A stretch of DNA of 64,000 nucleotides from a bacterium (GTDB lineage: Bacteria > Bacillota > Bacilli > Lactobacillales > Streptococcaceae), in NCBI GenBank assembly GCA_905221505.1, contig CAJNDL010000005.1, positions 1 through 64,000 on the forward strand, written 5' to 3'. Below the pieces are notes generated by a model. That model saw only the letters and a program-made list of their open reading frames with translations, was not told the origin of the DNA and ran no database searches. The position numbers and the translations under genes are program-made. How positions within the stretch are numbered: position 1 is the first letter of the stretch; each line of letters begins with the position of its first letter. Shown here one piece after another: positions 9,038-16,765 of this stretch.

Positions 9038-9066
9038 ATTATACCACTAAAACGCTAACAATTAAA
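9038..9066 (-). promoter_or_regulatory. Promoter of the GmrSD-like gene
   Basis: Minus strand: TTTAAT (9061-9066), 17 bases, then TATAAT (9038-9043) preceded by TGG, giving an extended -10. It lies about 30 bases before the start codon at 9007. Confidence 0.6.
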
Positions 9067-9545
9067 CACTAACTATGTCCGAACTATCTAACGATTTAAT
9101 TCCCTTTTAACGATTACATCTTTGGAATCTTAACAAGTTATACCATTATAATTTGAAATCTATCTACACCCCTAAATAATACCAAAAAGCCTTCAAATTT
9201 TTAAGTTTCAAGGTTTTTACTGCATTAAATTGTAATATCTAACTTCTACTGTTTTCGAAGAGTATAATTTAATAACTTGAAAAAAATTCGAATACTCTCC
9301 TATACAACTGACAGCCCAAATCTTTCAGAATAGAACAATTCTAACTATCGAATAACTCAACTTCATAAATATCTATGTAATTCTAGACCTAGAATTCCTA
9401 TAAACAAAATGTTTTCGCACTATTCTAAGCCATTGATTGCCTTAAGTTTTAATTTTTGAAGGATTCTAAAGCTAGAATAGTCCCATCACAATCTGTTTTG
9501 AATGATTCACAATTTAGAAACGCTATGATTCTACTCCTTTTACAT
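9067..9545. other. AT-rich spacer without genes
   Basis: I see no coding region here. At 9252-9267 the 16 bases TTTTCGAAGAGTATAA are identical to the boxC end of the BOX element at 29197-29303, so this may be the stump of a deleted BOX repeat. Short palindromes such as ATTCTA-AAGC-TAGAAT occur near 9466-9481. Confidence 0.45.
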
Positions 9546-9546
9546 T

Positions 9547-9574
9547 AAAAAGGAACTGCTCAAGCAATCCCTTT
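9547..9574 (-). terminator. Terminator of dhaKLM
   Basis: On the minus strand a hairpin with arms AAAGGGATTGCT and AGCAGTTCCTTT and a 2-base loop is followed by further T residues. It lies about 80 bases beyond the dhaM stop. Confidence 0.65.
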
Positions 9575-9656
9575 CTGATTCTGTAATAATCTACTTAAAA
9601 TTTGATAGTTGAGATAATCAATAGCCCACCTATAAAAAGAGTTATAGCAAAATTCC

Positions 9657-10031
9657 TTATTTATTGATTTCAAGCTCCGCCAACTGTGTTTGAATAACTG
9701 ACAGTTCTGCCCCAGCCTGAAGAAGAGCAGCTGCAGTATAGGCACCTTCTACAATTGGAACACTGTTGATGATGATACTCTTATCACTGAAATCAGCCAC
9801 CATTTCTAAATTCATTTTAGCAGAACCTAGGTCAAAAAAGGCAAGTAAAGTATCTGCTGGATTTTCGGAAACAACCCTATCTACTTGATCAAAACTAGTT
9901 CCAATTCCTCCGTCCTCGGTTCCTCCTACATAAGTAATCGGAACATCTTTAGCCACTTCACTAATCAGTTCAACAAGACCTTGTGCAATGTGTTTGGAAT
10001 GTGAAACGATAACAAGACCAATACTTCCCAT
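9657..10031 (-). CDS. dhaM: Dihydroxyacetone kinase phosphotransfer subunit (EIIA-like DhaM)
   Basis: A 124-aa mannose-type EIIA domain protein. In PTS-linked dihydroxyacetone kinases, DhaM takes phosphate from HPr and passes it to the ADP cofactor bound in DhaL. The N-terminal IGLVIVSHS segment places the phospho-accepting His near residue 10, and GTSFDQVD plus FFDLGSAKMN motifs follow. It has only the EIIA domain, like other Firmicutes, without the HPr/EI fusions of E. coli DhaM. Its start overlaps the dhaL stop by one base. Confidence 0.93.
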   Translation of the reverse strand: MGSIGLVIVSHSKHIAQGLVELISEVAKDVPITYVGGTEDGGIGTSFDQVDRVVSENPADTLLAFFDLGSAKMNLEMVADFSDKSIIINSVPIVEGAYTAAALLQAGAELSVIQTQLAELEINK

Positions 10032-10606
10032 TAAACCACCCCAGTTTCTAAAAGAGCAGTAAAGAGTAATCCTGATGAAAATGATCCAGGGTCAATATGT
10101 CCGAGAGATCGCTCTCCTACATAAGATGCTCTTCCTTTAGTTGCAAGTAAATCTTTGGTAGCATTCACTACCTGATCAATAACCTCTTGAGTCAACTGGC
10201 CATCAGACAAGGCAGCAATAACAGGAGTCCAAACATCAACCATTGTCTTTTCTCCAACTTCTGCTTTCCCACGTTTGACAATCATATCCAAACCGCTTTG
10301 TAAGATTTCTTCTAATTTCGAATTTGAATCAGCCTTGGCCATGCCCATAAAAGCAGAGCCATACAGAGGACCAGAAGCACCGCCTACCTTACTCAGTAGT
10401 TGCATTGAGACAAGTTTAAAAACATCACTGCTTGTCTCAAATTGCTTTCCTTCTAAGTTTTCCATAACTGCAGCCATGCCACGCGCCATATTTCCACCGT
10501 GGTCTCCATCTCCTATAGGAGTGTCTAGCTCACTAAGGTAATCTTTCTGTTCTTGAATCTTTTCATTAAAAAGCTTCATCCATTCAAGAGCTTGTTCAGC
10601 ATTCAT
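10031..10606 (-). CDS. dhaL: Dihydroxyacetone kinase ADP-binding subunit DhaL
   Basis: A 191-aa helical-barrel subunit holding ADP/Mg, which is rephosphorylated by DhaM and phosphorylates the dihydroxyacetone bound on DhaK. The metal-binding motif DTPIGDGDHGGNMARGM lies near residues 29-45, and the nucleotide-cap segment VGGASGPLYGSAF lies near residue 75. The order dhaK-dhaL-dhaM with short gaps is the standard operon. Confidence 0.95.
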   Translation of the reverse strand: MNAEQALEWMKLFNEKIQEQKDYLSELDTPIGDGDHGGNMARGMAAVMENLEGKQFETSSDVFKLVSMQLLSKVGGASGPLYGSAFMGMAKADSNSKLEEILQSGLDMIVKRGKAEVGEKTMVDVWTPVIAALSDGQLTQEVIDQVVNATKDLLATKGRASYVGERSLGHIDPGSFSSGLLFTALLETGVV

Positions 10607-10627
10607 TTGACATTTCCTCCTAAAGTT

Positions 10628-11617
10628 TTACCAAGCTGGTGTAGTAACAGGTGCATTTAGAGCATCCAACCACTCATCATCTGCCAATCGTATCAATGTT
10701 AATGACAATCCAGCCATATCAATTGAGGTCATATAGTTCCCAATTTTCTTAAATGCCAACTGAACACCTTTTTCATGGAGTAATTTTGCCACATCATTTG
10801 CAAATACATATTGTTCCATAAGAGGCGTGCTTCCTAAACCATTGATGAGAAGGCCATAGCGTTCACCAGCTTTAAGTTGGAAACCTTCAGATAATTTTTC
10901 AACCAATTCTGAAGCCAATTGTGCTGAAGGTTGCATTTTCTCTTTTTTATACCCTGGCTCACCGTGAATACCAACTCCATATTCAAATTCATCGTCTTCT
11001 AGAACAAATCCTGGTTTGCCAACTTCAGGAACGGTTGCACCAGACAAGGCCAGCCCAATTGTTTTAATTTCTAACACAATTTTATCTGCCAAATCCTTCA
11101 TTTCAGCTAATGATTTACCAGAACGAGCCGCAGCACCCAAAATTTTATGAACTAAAATAGTACCTGCAACACCTCGACGACCTTGGGTATAGAGACTATT
11201 TTCAACAGCGATATCATCATCAACCACAACACTTGCTACATCAATACCTTCCATTTCAGCAAGTTCTTGTGCAATTTCAAAGTTCATGATATCACCAGAA
11301 TAGTTCTTGATAACCATGAAAACCCCAGCACCTTCATCAGCTACCTTAATAGCCTCTAAAATTTGGTCTGGAGTAGGTGAGGTAAAGACTGCGCCACAAA
11401 TGGCAGCAGACAGCATTCCTTCTCCTACAAATCCAGCATGACTTGGTTCATGTCCTGAACCTCCACCTGAAATGAGTCCAACTTTTCCTGTCTTTTCTGC
11501 CTTTCTAACGATGACATCAAAACCATCTAAACGTTCTACCAAGTCATCATGCATGAATGATAACCCCTGCAACATTTCATCAACAACTTGTGTCGGTTCA
11601 TTTATAATTTTTTTCAT
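10628..11617 (-). CDS. dhaK: Dihydroxyacetone kinase substrate-binding subunit DhaK
   Basis: A 329-aa subunit that binds dihydroxyacetone covalently as a hemiaminal on an active-site His. The GGGSGHEPSHAGFVGEGML loop near residue 51 and the GVGIHGEPGYKKE segment near residue 214, with the covalent His, are both intact. Glycerol-derived or aldol-derived dihydroxyacetone is turned into DHAP for glycolysis. It is first in the dhaKLM transcript, with a GAAAGGAG ribosome site and a promoter flanked by the DhaS operator and a cre-like site. Confidence 0.95.
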   Translation of the reverse strand: MKKIINEPTQVVDEMLQGLSFMHDDLVERLDGFDVIVRKAEKTGKVGLISGGGSGHEPSHAGFVGEGMLSAAICGAVFTSPTPDQILEAIKVADEGAGVFMVIKNYSGDIMNFEIAQELAEMEGIDVASVVVDDDIAVENSLYTQGRRGVAGTILVHKILGAAARSGKSLAEMKDLADKIVLEIKTIGLALSGATVPEVGKPGFVLEDDEFEYGVGIHGEPGYKKEKMQPSAQLASELVEKLSEGFQLKAGERYGLLINGLGSTPLMEQYVFANDVAKLLHEKGVQLAFKKIGNYMTSIDMAGLSLTLIRLADDEWLDALNAPVTTPAW

Positions 11618-11643
11618 GAGAAACTCCTTTCGGCATCTACCTT

Positions 11644-11657
11644 TGTTTTCGCTTTCA
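11644..11657 (-). promoter_or_regulatory. Candidate cre (CcpA) site at the dhaK promoter
   Basis: On the minus strand TGAAAGCGAAAACA matches the cre pattern TGWAANCGNTNWCA at all but one position. It sits at the expected transcription start, where bound CcpA would block RNA polymerase. Confidence 0.5.
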
Positions 11658-11685
11658 TTATATATTTTTTATTGCTGGCTGATAA
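11657..11685 (-). promoter_or_regulatory. dhaKLM promoter
   Basis: Minus strand: TTATCA (11680-11685), 17 bases, TATAAT (11657-11662). The weak -35 directly adjoins the DhaS operator, as expected for an activator-dependent promoter. Confidence 0.65.
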
Positions 11686-11709
11686 GGGACAGATTCTATT
11701 ATTTGTCCC
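11686..11709. promoter_or_regulatory. DhaS operator
   Basis: The palindrome GGGACA-G-AT-N6-AT-T-TGTCCC matches the DhaS operator described in Lactococcus lactis (GGACACAT-N6-ATTTGTCC) at every position of the arms but one. It lies between the divergent dhaK and dhaS genes, immediately upstream of the dhaK -35. Confidence 0.8.
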
Positions 11710-11770
11710 CTTTTAAACCCGTTTCAAGCATTTTTTTGGTAAAATGAAGGAAGTAAAAGAAAGGTTTCCT

Positions 11771-12301
11771 ATGGCATCATCACTCATTACAAAAAAACGG
11801 ATTGCCAAGGCATTTAGAGACCTATTAGCTACTAGAGAATTTGATAAAATCTCTATTGTAGAGATCATGGAATCAGCTGGCATTCGTAGACAGACCTTTT
11901 ATAATCACTTTCTTGACAAATATGAACTGCTAGACTGGATATTTGAAAATGACCTAACTGAGTATATCACCAATAACTTGGACTTCATTTCAGGCCAAAA
12001 ACTATTACAAGAATTATTTTTTTATTTCGAACAAGAGCGTGACTTTTATATTCAACTTTTTGATATTCAAGGGCAAAATAACTTCTATGACCACTTTATC
12101 AGCTACTGTCGCTTGCTTGTATCAAAAATTTTAAGAGAATATGGTCAGATTGATATCGATTCATCTGCTTATACTTGTTTTTTGTTAGACTATCATTCAC
12201 ATGCTCTAGCAGAAATCGTGAAGGCTTACGTCAATAAAAAAAGTCCAGTTCCACAACCAGACTTTCTAATCATGACAATTATTGGAAAGAGACCACAATG
12301 A
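11771..12301 (+). CDS. dhaS: TetR-family activator of dihydroxyacetone kinase genes
   Basis: A 176-aa regulator with an N-terminal TetR helix-turn-helix (residues about 10-50, ending in RRQTFYNHF). In L. lactis, DhaS with dihydroxyacetone-loaded DhaQ activates dhaKLM. I start it at the ATG 11771, which has an AAAGG site. The in-frame ATG at 11744 overlaps a TAAAAT that may be the gene's own -10 and has no ribosome site. It is divergent from dhaK across a matching operator and overlaps dhaQ by four bases. Confidence 0.88.
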   Translation: MASSLITKKRIAKAFRDLLATREFDKISIVEIMESAGIRRQTFYNHFLDKYELLDWIFENDLTEYITNNLDFISGQKLLQELFFYFEQERDFYIQLFDIQGQNNFYDHFISYCRLLVSKILREYGQIDIDSSAYTCFLLDYHSHALAEIVKAYVNKKSPVPQPDFLIMTIIGKRPQ

Positions 12302-13287
12302 CATTTATTTCAAATCATAAACAGAAAATTATTTCAAGTTACATTTCGGCAACTGTCAGCAGTCATCCTGAATTAGAAAAACACCCTACCTTGCCATTAG
12401 TCTATCAAAAAAATCGCAATCCTCTTCAGGTTCCAATATTGTCGGGTGGAGGTTCAGGTCACGAACCTGCTCATATTGGATATGTGGGAGAAGGAATGCT
12501 TACTGCTGCTATCTATGGCCAATTATTTACTCCACCTACCAGAACTGAAATCTTAGAGTCCATTCGTTTTTTAAACAATGGTCACGGTGTCTTCATCATT
12601 GTAAAAAATTTCGAAGCAGACATCAAAGAATTTAGCTCTGCCATTAACACTGCTAGAAAAGAAGGAATTAAAGTCGGCTATAGTCTAGCACACGACGATA
12701 TTTCAATTGAACCTCACAATAGATTTCAAATTAGAGGAAGAGGGCTTGCAGGGACAATTTTACTGCATAAAATTCTAGGATTTGCAGCTCAAAATGGTGC
12801 CGACATAGAACAACTAACCGATTTAGGTCATCAACTTGCTCCCGAAATCGCAACGATTGGCTTTGCAAGGAAATCCGCTAGTCTACCCCAAACCACCCTT
12901 CCACTATTTAACTTGGAAGAAGGAAATATTTCCTATGGTATTGGGATACATGGCGAAGAAGGATATCGTATCGTCCCATTTCAATCTTCGGAAATCCTTG
13001 CAAATGAAATTATAAGTAAATTAAGATTACACTATCATTGGAAAAAGAGGGATCAATTTATATTGCTTGTAAATAATCTAGGTACTACTAGCAACCTAGA
13101 AATGGGCATCTTTACCAATGATCTCCTTCAACTCTTAGAAATTGAAGGAGTCACTATTACATTTATAAAATCAGGAACATTTATGACCAGTCTAGATATG
13201 GCAGGTATATCCGTAACTCTTTGCCCTGCGAAAAATAAACAATGGTTAGAAGCACTTAATGCTCCAACAACAGCTTTTGCATGGTAA
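12298..13287 (+). CDS. dhaQ: DhaK-like co-activator DhaQ
   Basis: A 329-aa DhaK paralogue, clearly diverged from the kinase subunit at 10628-11617 but keeping GGGSGHEPAHIGYVGEGM and the GIGIHGEEGYRI segment with the substrate-binding His. In L. lactis, DhaQ binds dihydroxyacetone covalently and then partners DhaS to turn on dhaKLM; it is not a kinase. ATGA overlap with dhaS implies translational coupling and supports the regulatory reading over a second kinase. Confidence 0.88.
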   Translation: MTFISNHKQKIISSYISATVSSHPELEKHPTLPLVYQKNRNPLQVPILSGGGSGHEPAHIGYVGEGMLTAAIYGQLFTPPTRTEILESIRFLNNGHGVFIIVKNFEADIKEFSSAINTARKEGIKVGYSLAHDDISIEPHNRFQIRGRGLAGTILLHKILGFAAQNGADIEQLTDLGHQLAPEIATIGFARKSASLPQTTLPLFNLEEGNISYGIGIHGEEGYRIVPFQSSEILANEIISKLRLHYHWKKRDQFILLVNNLGTTSNLEMGIFTNDLLQLLEIEGVTITFIKSGTFMTSLDMAGISVTLCPAKNKQWLEALNAPTTAFAW

Positions 13288-13303
13288 TTTGCTTGTATAA
13301 CTC

Positions 13304-13333
13304 AAAAGGGCTACATAACTTGGTAGCCCTTTT
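13304..13333 (+). terminator. Terminator of dhaS-dhaQ
   Basis: Perfect arms AAAAGGGCTAC (13304-13314) and GTAGCCCTTTT (13323-13333) with an 8-base loop, 17 bases beyond the dhaQ stop. Confidence 0.85.
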
Positions 13334-13348
13334 AAACTTATATAACGT

Positions 13349-13426
13349 TTAGATGAAACGGTTGAACTTCTCATAGTTTTCCTTAGAGGCTAGCACCAGC
13401 TCCTCTTTTGTTTTTGGTCTAGGCAC
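13349..13426 (-). pseudogene. N-terminal remnant of a ClbS/DfsB-family (DUF1706) gene
   Basis: A GTG-started 25-codon ORF with a GGGAG site reads VPRPKTKEELVLASKENYE and then ends FNRFI-stop. This is the conserved opening of ClbS/DfsB four-helix proteins (usually M-x-R-P-x-T-K-E-E-L-L ... ENYEKL), which run to about 165 residues. The rest is missing: the reading frame stops just before the dhaQ terminator. The remnant probably marks an old deletion. Confidence 0.6.
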
Positions 13427-13483
13427 AGGAGTACTCCCTTCACATTGCTAGTTATCATTAGAAATCTTTTATCCTTTAAATCT

Positions 13484-13978
13484 CTACAACTTATCCTTTA
13501 ATTTCTCAACAAAGAGATAGGCTGCTGGACAGGTCAAGGTGTTCTTAATCGTTAGATGGTTGATTTGATGGATCTTTTTGCGGTCAGTATGGGGAAATTC
13601 ACGACAGGCTTTTGGACGAACTTCATAGATGGAACAGAGGTTATCTCCCCCTAAAAATGGGCAGGGCATGGATTTGAAAACCTTGTCTCCATCTTCATCT
13701 ACCTGCAGAAACTCCGCTTCAAAAGCAGGTAATTTCATCTTAAAATACTTGGCAATACGGGTGATGTCTGCCTCTTTGAAGTCGGGTCCCAAAGTCTTAC
13801 AACAGTTAGCACAGGCAGTACAATCAATCTCCGCAAAGACTTCTTGATGAATCTGCTGGGCTATCTTGTCTAAGTTTTTTGGTGGCTTTTTCTTTAGATT
13901 GGCTAAAACTTTACGATGTTCCTTCTGCTTTTGTAAGGCTAGCTGGTGGTAATACTCAATATCAATTTCTTTAGACAT
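13484..13978 (-). CDS. YkgJ-family cysteine-cluster protein
   Basis: A 164-aa protein of the YkgJ / zinc- or iron-chelating Cys-cluster family (UPF0153-like). The cysteines are in the usual order: CTACANCCKTLGP near residues 54-66, CPFLGGDNLCSIYEVRPKACREFPH near residues 105-129, and a late CPAAY. Eight or so cysteines probably bind an Fe-S cluster or zinc; the biological role is unknown. It is monocistronic, with a spacer to the ptsI terminator. Confidence 0.85.
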   Translation of the reverse strand: MSKEIDIEYYHQLALQKQKEHRKVLANLKKKPPKNLDKIAQQIHQEVFAEIDCTACANCCKTLGPDFKEADITRIAKYFKMKLPAFEAEFLQVDEDGDKVFKSMPCPFLGGDNLCSIYEVRPKACREFPHTDRKKIHQINHLTIKNTLTCPAAYLFVEKLKDKL

Positions 13979-14075
13979 GATTTCTCTCTTATTCTATTTA
14001 CTTCCCCCTATTATACCATGCCTCTGCACCATTGAAAAGTGGACTATATTAGACTATACTTTTCCAAAACACGTC

Positions 14076-14106
14076 AAAAAAAACCTTGCAACTAGGTTAC
14101 AAGGTT
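14076..14106 (-). terminator. Terminator of ptsHI
   Basis: On the minus strand arms AACCTTGTAAC and GTTGCAAGGTT around a 3-base loop are followed by eight T residues, just after the ptsI stop. Confidence 0.85.
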
Positions 14107-14113
14107 AATGACA

Positions 14114-15847
14114 TTAATCGAAGTTAACGTATTCTTTTTGAAGTTCAAGAACTTCTTCCATTGTTGAACACTCTGTAAGGGCACGGTTAGCGTACTCTTC
14201 CATCTTAGCAGTATCCAATTTTTTCATCAAGCTACGTGTACGAAGTACAGATGTTGCTGACATAGAGAACTCATCCAAGCCCATTCCGACAAGAAGTGGA
14301 ACAGCTTTTTGGTCACCAGCCATCTCACCACACATACCAGCCCATTTACCTTCAGCGTGAGCTGCCTTGATAACGTTGTTGATCAAGCGAAGGATTGATG
14401 GGTTATATGGTTGGTAAAGGTATGAAACTTGTTCGTTCATACGGTCTGCTGCCATTGTGTATTGGATCAAGTCATTTGTACCAATTGAGAAGAAGTCTAC
14501 TTCTTTTGCAAATTGGTCTGCAAGCATCGCTGCTGCAGGGATTTCAATCATAATACCAACTTGGATATCATCCGCAACTGCAACACCTTCAGCAAGAAGA
14601 TTTGCTTTTTCTTCATCAAAGACTGCTTTGGCTGCACGGAATTCTTTCAAGAGGGCAACCATTGGGAACATGATACGCAATTGACCATGAACAGAAGCAC
14701 GAAGAAGGGCACGGATTTGTGTACGGAACATTGCATCTCCAGTTTCAGAAATAGAGATACGAAGGGCACGGAATCCAAGGAATGGGTTCATTTCGTGTGG
14801 CATATCGAAGTAAGGAAGTTCCTTATCTCCACCGATATCCATTGTACGAACAACCACTGGTTTACCATTCATTCCCTCAAGAACAGCCTTGTATGCTTCA
14901 TACTGCTCATCCTCAGTTGGGAAGTCTTGAGAATCCATGTACAAGAACTCTGTACGGTAAAGTCCAACAGCTTCTGCACCGTTGTTGTTAACACCTTCAA
15001 CGTCTTTTGGAGTACCGATGTTAGCAGCCAACTCGAAGTGTTTACCGTCAGCAGTCACTGTCTGAGCATCTTTCAAAAGTGCCCATTCAGCTTTTTGTTT
15101 AGCATAAGCTTCACCAGCTGCTTTAAATTCTGCCGCTTGTTCATCCGTTGGGTTGATAATCACTTCACCAGTAATTCCGTTCACGGCAAGGATATCGCCG
15201 TCTTTCACTACTTCAGTGATGTTATTTGTTCCCAATACAGCTGCAATTTCAAGTGTACGTGCCATGATAGCTGAGTGGCTTGTACGTCCACCGATGTTAG
15301 TTACAAAAGCTTTTACAAAGTTTTTGTCCAATTGAGCTGTATCAGATGGTGTCAAGTCATGTGCAATCACGATTACTTCTTCGTTGATTGAAGCTGGGTT
15401 TGGCAATTTCTTACCAAGAAGGTTTGCCAATACACGTTTTGTCACGTCTCGGATATCCGCTGCACGTTCTTGCATGTATGGGTTGTCTTCCATGCCTTCA
15501 AAGATAGTGATGAACATGTCAGTCACTTCTTTAAGACCTGCTTCTGCATTGACTTTCTTAGCACGGATTGTTTCTTTAATCTGACCAATCAATTCTGGGT
15601 CAGCAAGAACCATCAAATGAGCGTCAAAAACTTGAGCCGCTTCTTCACCAAGCGTACCTACAGCTTTCTCACGGATAAGAGAAAGCTCGTTTTGAGAAGC
15701 TTCAAGAGCTACATCTAAACGAGCCTCTTCTGCGTTTGTATCTTCGACTGAAATAGTCTCGAATGACAAATCCGGTTGAACGAGTAGATATGCTTTTGCA
15801 ACTGCAACACCGTCAGATGCTGCGATTCCTTTAAGCATTTCTGTCAT
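14114..15847 (-). CDS. ptsI: PTS enzyme I (phosphoenolpyruvate-protein phosphotransferase)
   Basis: A 577-aa enzyme I, which takes phosphate from PEP onto an active-site His and passes it to HPr to drive all PTS sugar uptake. [13 protein letters not shown] near residue 185 contains the phospho-His. The PEP-binding barrel motifs [23 protein letters not shown] and MCGEMAGD are in order. It is 5 bases downstream of ptsH in the usual ptsHI operon. It would feed the lac PTS, the galactitol-type PTS and DhaM encoded in this window. Confidence 0.97.
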   Translation of the reverse strand: MTEMLKGIAASDGVAVAKAYLLVQPDLSFETISVEDTNAEEARLDVALEASQNELSLIREKAVGTLGEEAAQVFDAHLMVLADPELIGQIKETIRAKKVNAEAGLKEVTDMFITIFEGMEDNPYMQERAADIRDVTKRVLANLLGKKLPNPASINEEVIVIAHDLTPSDTAQLDKNFVKAFVTNIGGRTSHSAIMARTLEIAAVLGTNNITEVVKDGDILAVNGITGEVIINPTDEQAAEFKAAGEAYAKQKAEWALLKDAQTVTADGKHFELAANIGTPKDVEGVNNNGAEAVGLYRTEFLYMDSQDFPTEDEQYEAYKAVLEGMNGKPVVVRTMDIGGDKELPYFDMPHEMNPFLGFRALRISISETGDAMFRTQIRALLRASVHGQLRIMFPMVALLKEFRAAKAVFDEEKANLLAEGVAVADDIQVGIMIEIPAAAMLADQFAKEVDFFSIGTNDLIQYTMAADRMNEQVSYLYQPYNPSILRLINNVIKAAHAEGKWAGMCGEMAGDQKAVPLLVGMGLDEFSMSATSVLRTRSLMKKLDTAKMEEYANRALTECSTMEEVLELQKEYVNFD

Positions 15848-15852
15848 TTTCC

Positions 15853-16116
15853 TTATGCCAATCCTTCTTTTTCCATTGTTTCTGAGATTGCAGCGATAGC
15901 GTCATCTGCATCTGCACCTTCAGCTGAGATAGTTACGTCAGCACCTTGGCCAACACCAAGACTCATAACACCCATGATTGATTTAAGGTTAACTGATTTA
16001 CCTTTGTACTCAAGAGTGATATCTGAAGCAAATTTGCTAGCAGTTTGTACCAACAATGTTGCTGGACGTGCGTGAATACCTGTTTCTGCCACTACGTGGA
16101 AATCTTTAGAAGCCAT
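15853..16116 (-). CDS. ptsH: HPr phosphocarrier protein
   Basis: An 87-aa HPr. His15 in TGIHARPAT is phosphorylated by enzyme I for sugar transport. Ser46 in NLKSIMGVM is the HPr kinase site, and HPr-Ser46-P is the co-repressor of CcpA. The cre-like sites found here at dhaK, lacT, the galactitol-type PTS and ldh are therefore probably controlled by this protein. It has an AAAGGAG ribosome site and a near-consensus promoter. Confidence 0.98.
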   Translation of the reverse strand: MASKDFHVVAETGIHARPATLLVQTASKFASDITLEYKGKSVNLKSIMGVMSLGVGQGADVTISAEGADADDAIAAISETMEKEGLA

Positions 16117-16178
16117 AGTTTGACTCTCCTTTTGTTCTTTCTTTTTTGAGTTATAAGTGATAACCCTTACAATTTGGT

Positions 16179-16207
16179 ATTATATCATCTTCTAGGATTT
16201 TTTTCAA
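16179..16207 (-). promoter_or_regulatory. ptsHI promoter
   Basis: Minus strand: TTGAAA (16202-16207), exactly 17 bases, TATAAT (16179-16184), about 60 bases before the ptsH start. It is close to the sigma-70 consensus. Confidence 0.8.
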
Positions 16208-16338
16208 GCATTTTATGGGATTTATTCTATTTCCTTTCAGATAACTTGCTGAAAATCTTCTATTCTAGATAACAAAACACAGGATATAGTTTTTTAAAAA
16301 ACAACTTATAGGATAATTATCATCATTTTACAAAACAA

Positions 16339-16396
16339 ACACTACATATTGTGTTTTGTTTAGCTATGTATAAAAACAGACCACTATATTTAGTTC
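16339..16396 (+). promoter_or_regulatory. Pair of NrdR boxes upstream of nrdH
   Basis: ACACTACATATTGTGT (16339-16354) differs from the NrdR box consensus ACACWATATATWGTGT at one position. A weaker second box, CCACTATATTTAGTTC, is at 16381-16396. The two starts are 42 bp apart, about four helical turns, so both can bind the same face. NrdR represses ribonucleotide reductase genes when ATP/dATP signals sufficiency. Confidence 0.75.
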
Positions 16397-16403
16397 TAAA
16401 TTA

Positions 16404-16431
16404 TTGACAAAATTTTAATTTCTGATATACT
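16404..16431 (+). promoter_or_regulatory. nrdH-nrdE promoter
   Basis: TTGACA (16404-16409), 16 bases, TATACT (16426-16431). It lies just downstream of the NrdR boxes and about 35 bases before the nrdH start. Confidence 0.75.
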
Positions 16432-16466
16432 AAGAAAGTAATCTATTTTGAAAAAGGAGTTACATA

Positions 16467-16685
16467 ATGGTAACCGTTTATTCTAAAAACAACTGTGTCC
16501 AATGTAAGATGACCAAACGTTTCTTGGACAGTAATAACGTTGAATATAAAGAAATCAATCTCGATGAGCAACCTGAGTACATCGATCAAGTTAAAGAGCT
16601 CGGTTTCAGCGCAGCTCCTGTTATCCAAACACCAACTGAAGTCTTTTCAGGTTTCCAACCAGGAAAACTGAAACAATTAGCATAA
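16467..16685 (+). CDS. nrdH: Glutaredoxin-like NrdH-redoxin
   Basis: A 72-aa thioredoxin-fold redoxin with the CVQC active site at residues 10-13 and the SAAPVIQT cis-proline segment. It hands electrons from thioredoxin reductase to the class Ib ribonucleotide reductase NrdE. An AAAGGAG site precedes the ATG. It is followed by nrdE after 80 bases on the same strand. nrdI, needed for the manganese cofactor of NrdF, is not in this window. Confidence 0.95.
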   Translation: MVTVYSKNNCVQCKMTKRFLDSNNVEYKEINLDEQPEYIDQVKELGFSAAPVIQTPTEVFSGFQPGKLKQLA

Positions 16686-16765
16686 TCTTAGTACATCATC
16701 CAGAAGAAACTGCTTCTAGGGCTAACTTAGAGGCCTTTCTTTTGTAATTAGATAAGGGAAATTTT

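Noticed and set aside
12298..13287. Reading dhaQ as a second dihydroxyacetone kinase subunit
   Set aside because: It has no DhaL/DhaM partner on its strand and is translationally coupled to the TetR regulator, the known dhaS-dhaQ arrangement.
14513..15274. 253-codon plus-strand ORF opposite ptsI
   Set aside because: It is a shadow of ptsI: Cys/Phe/Ser-rich, no ribosome site, no family resemblance, and it lies wholly inside a certain gene.
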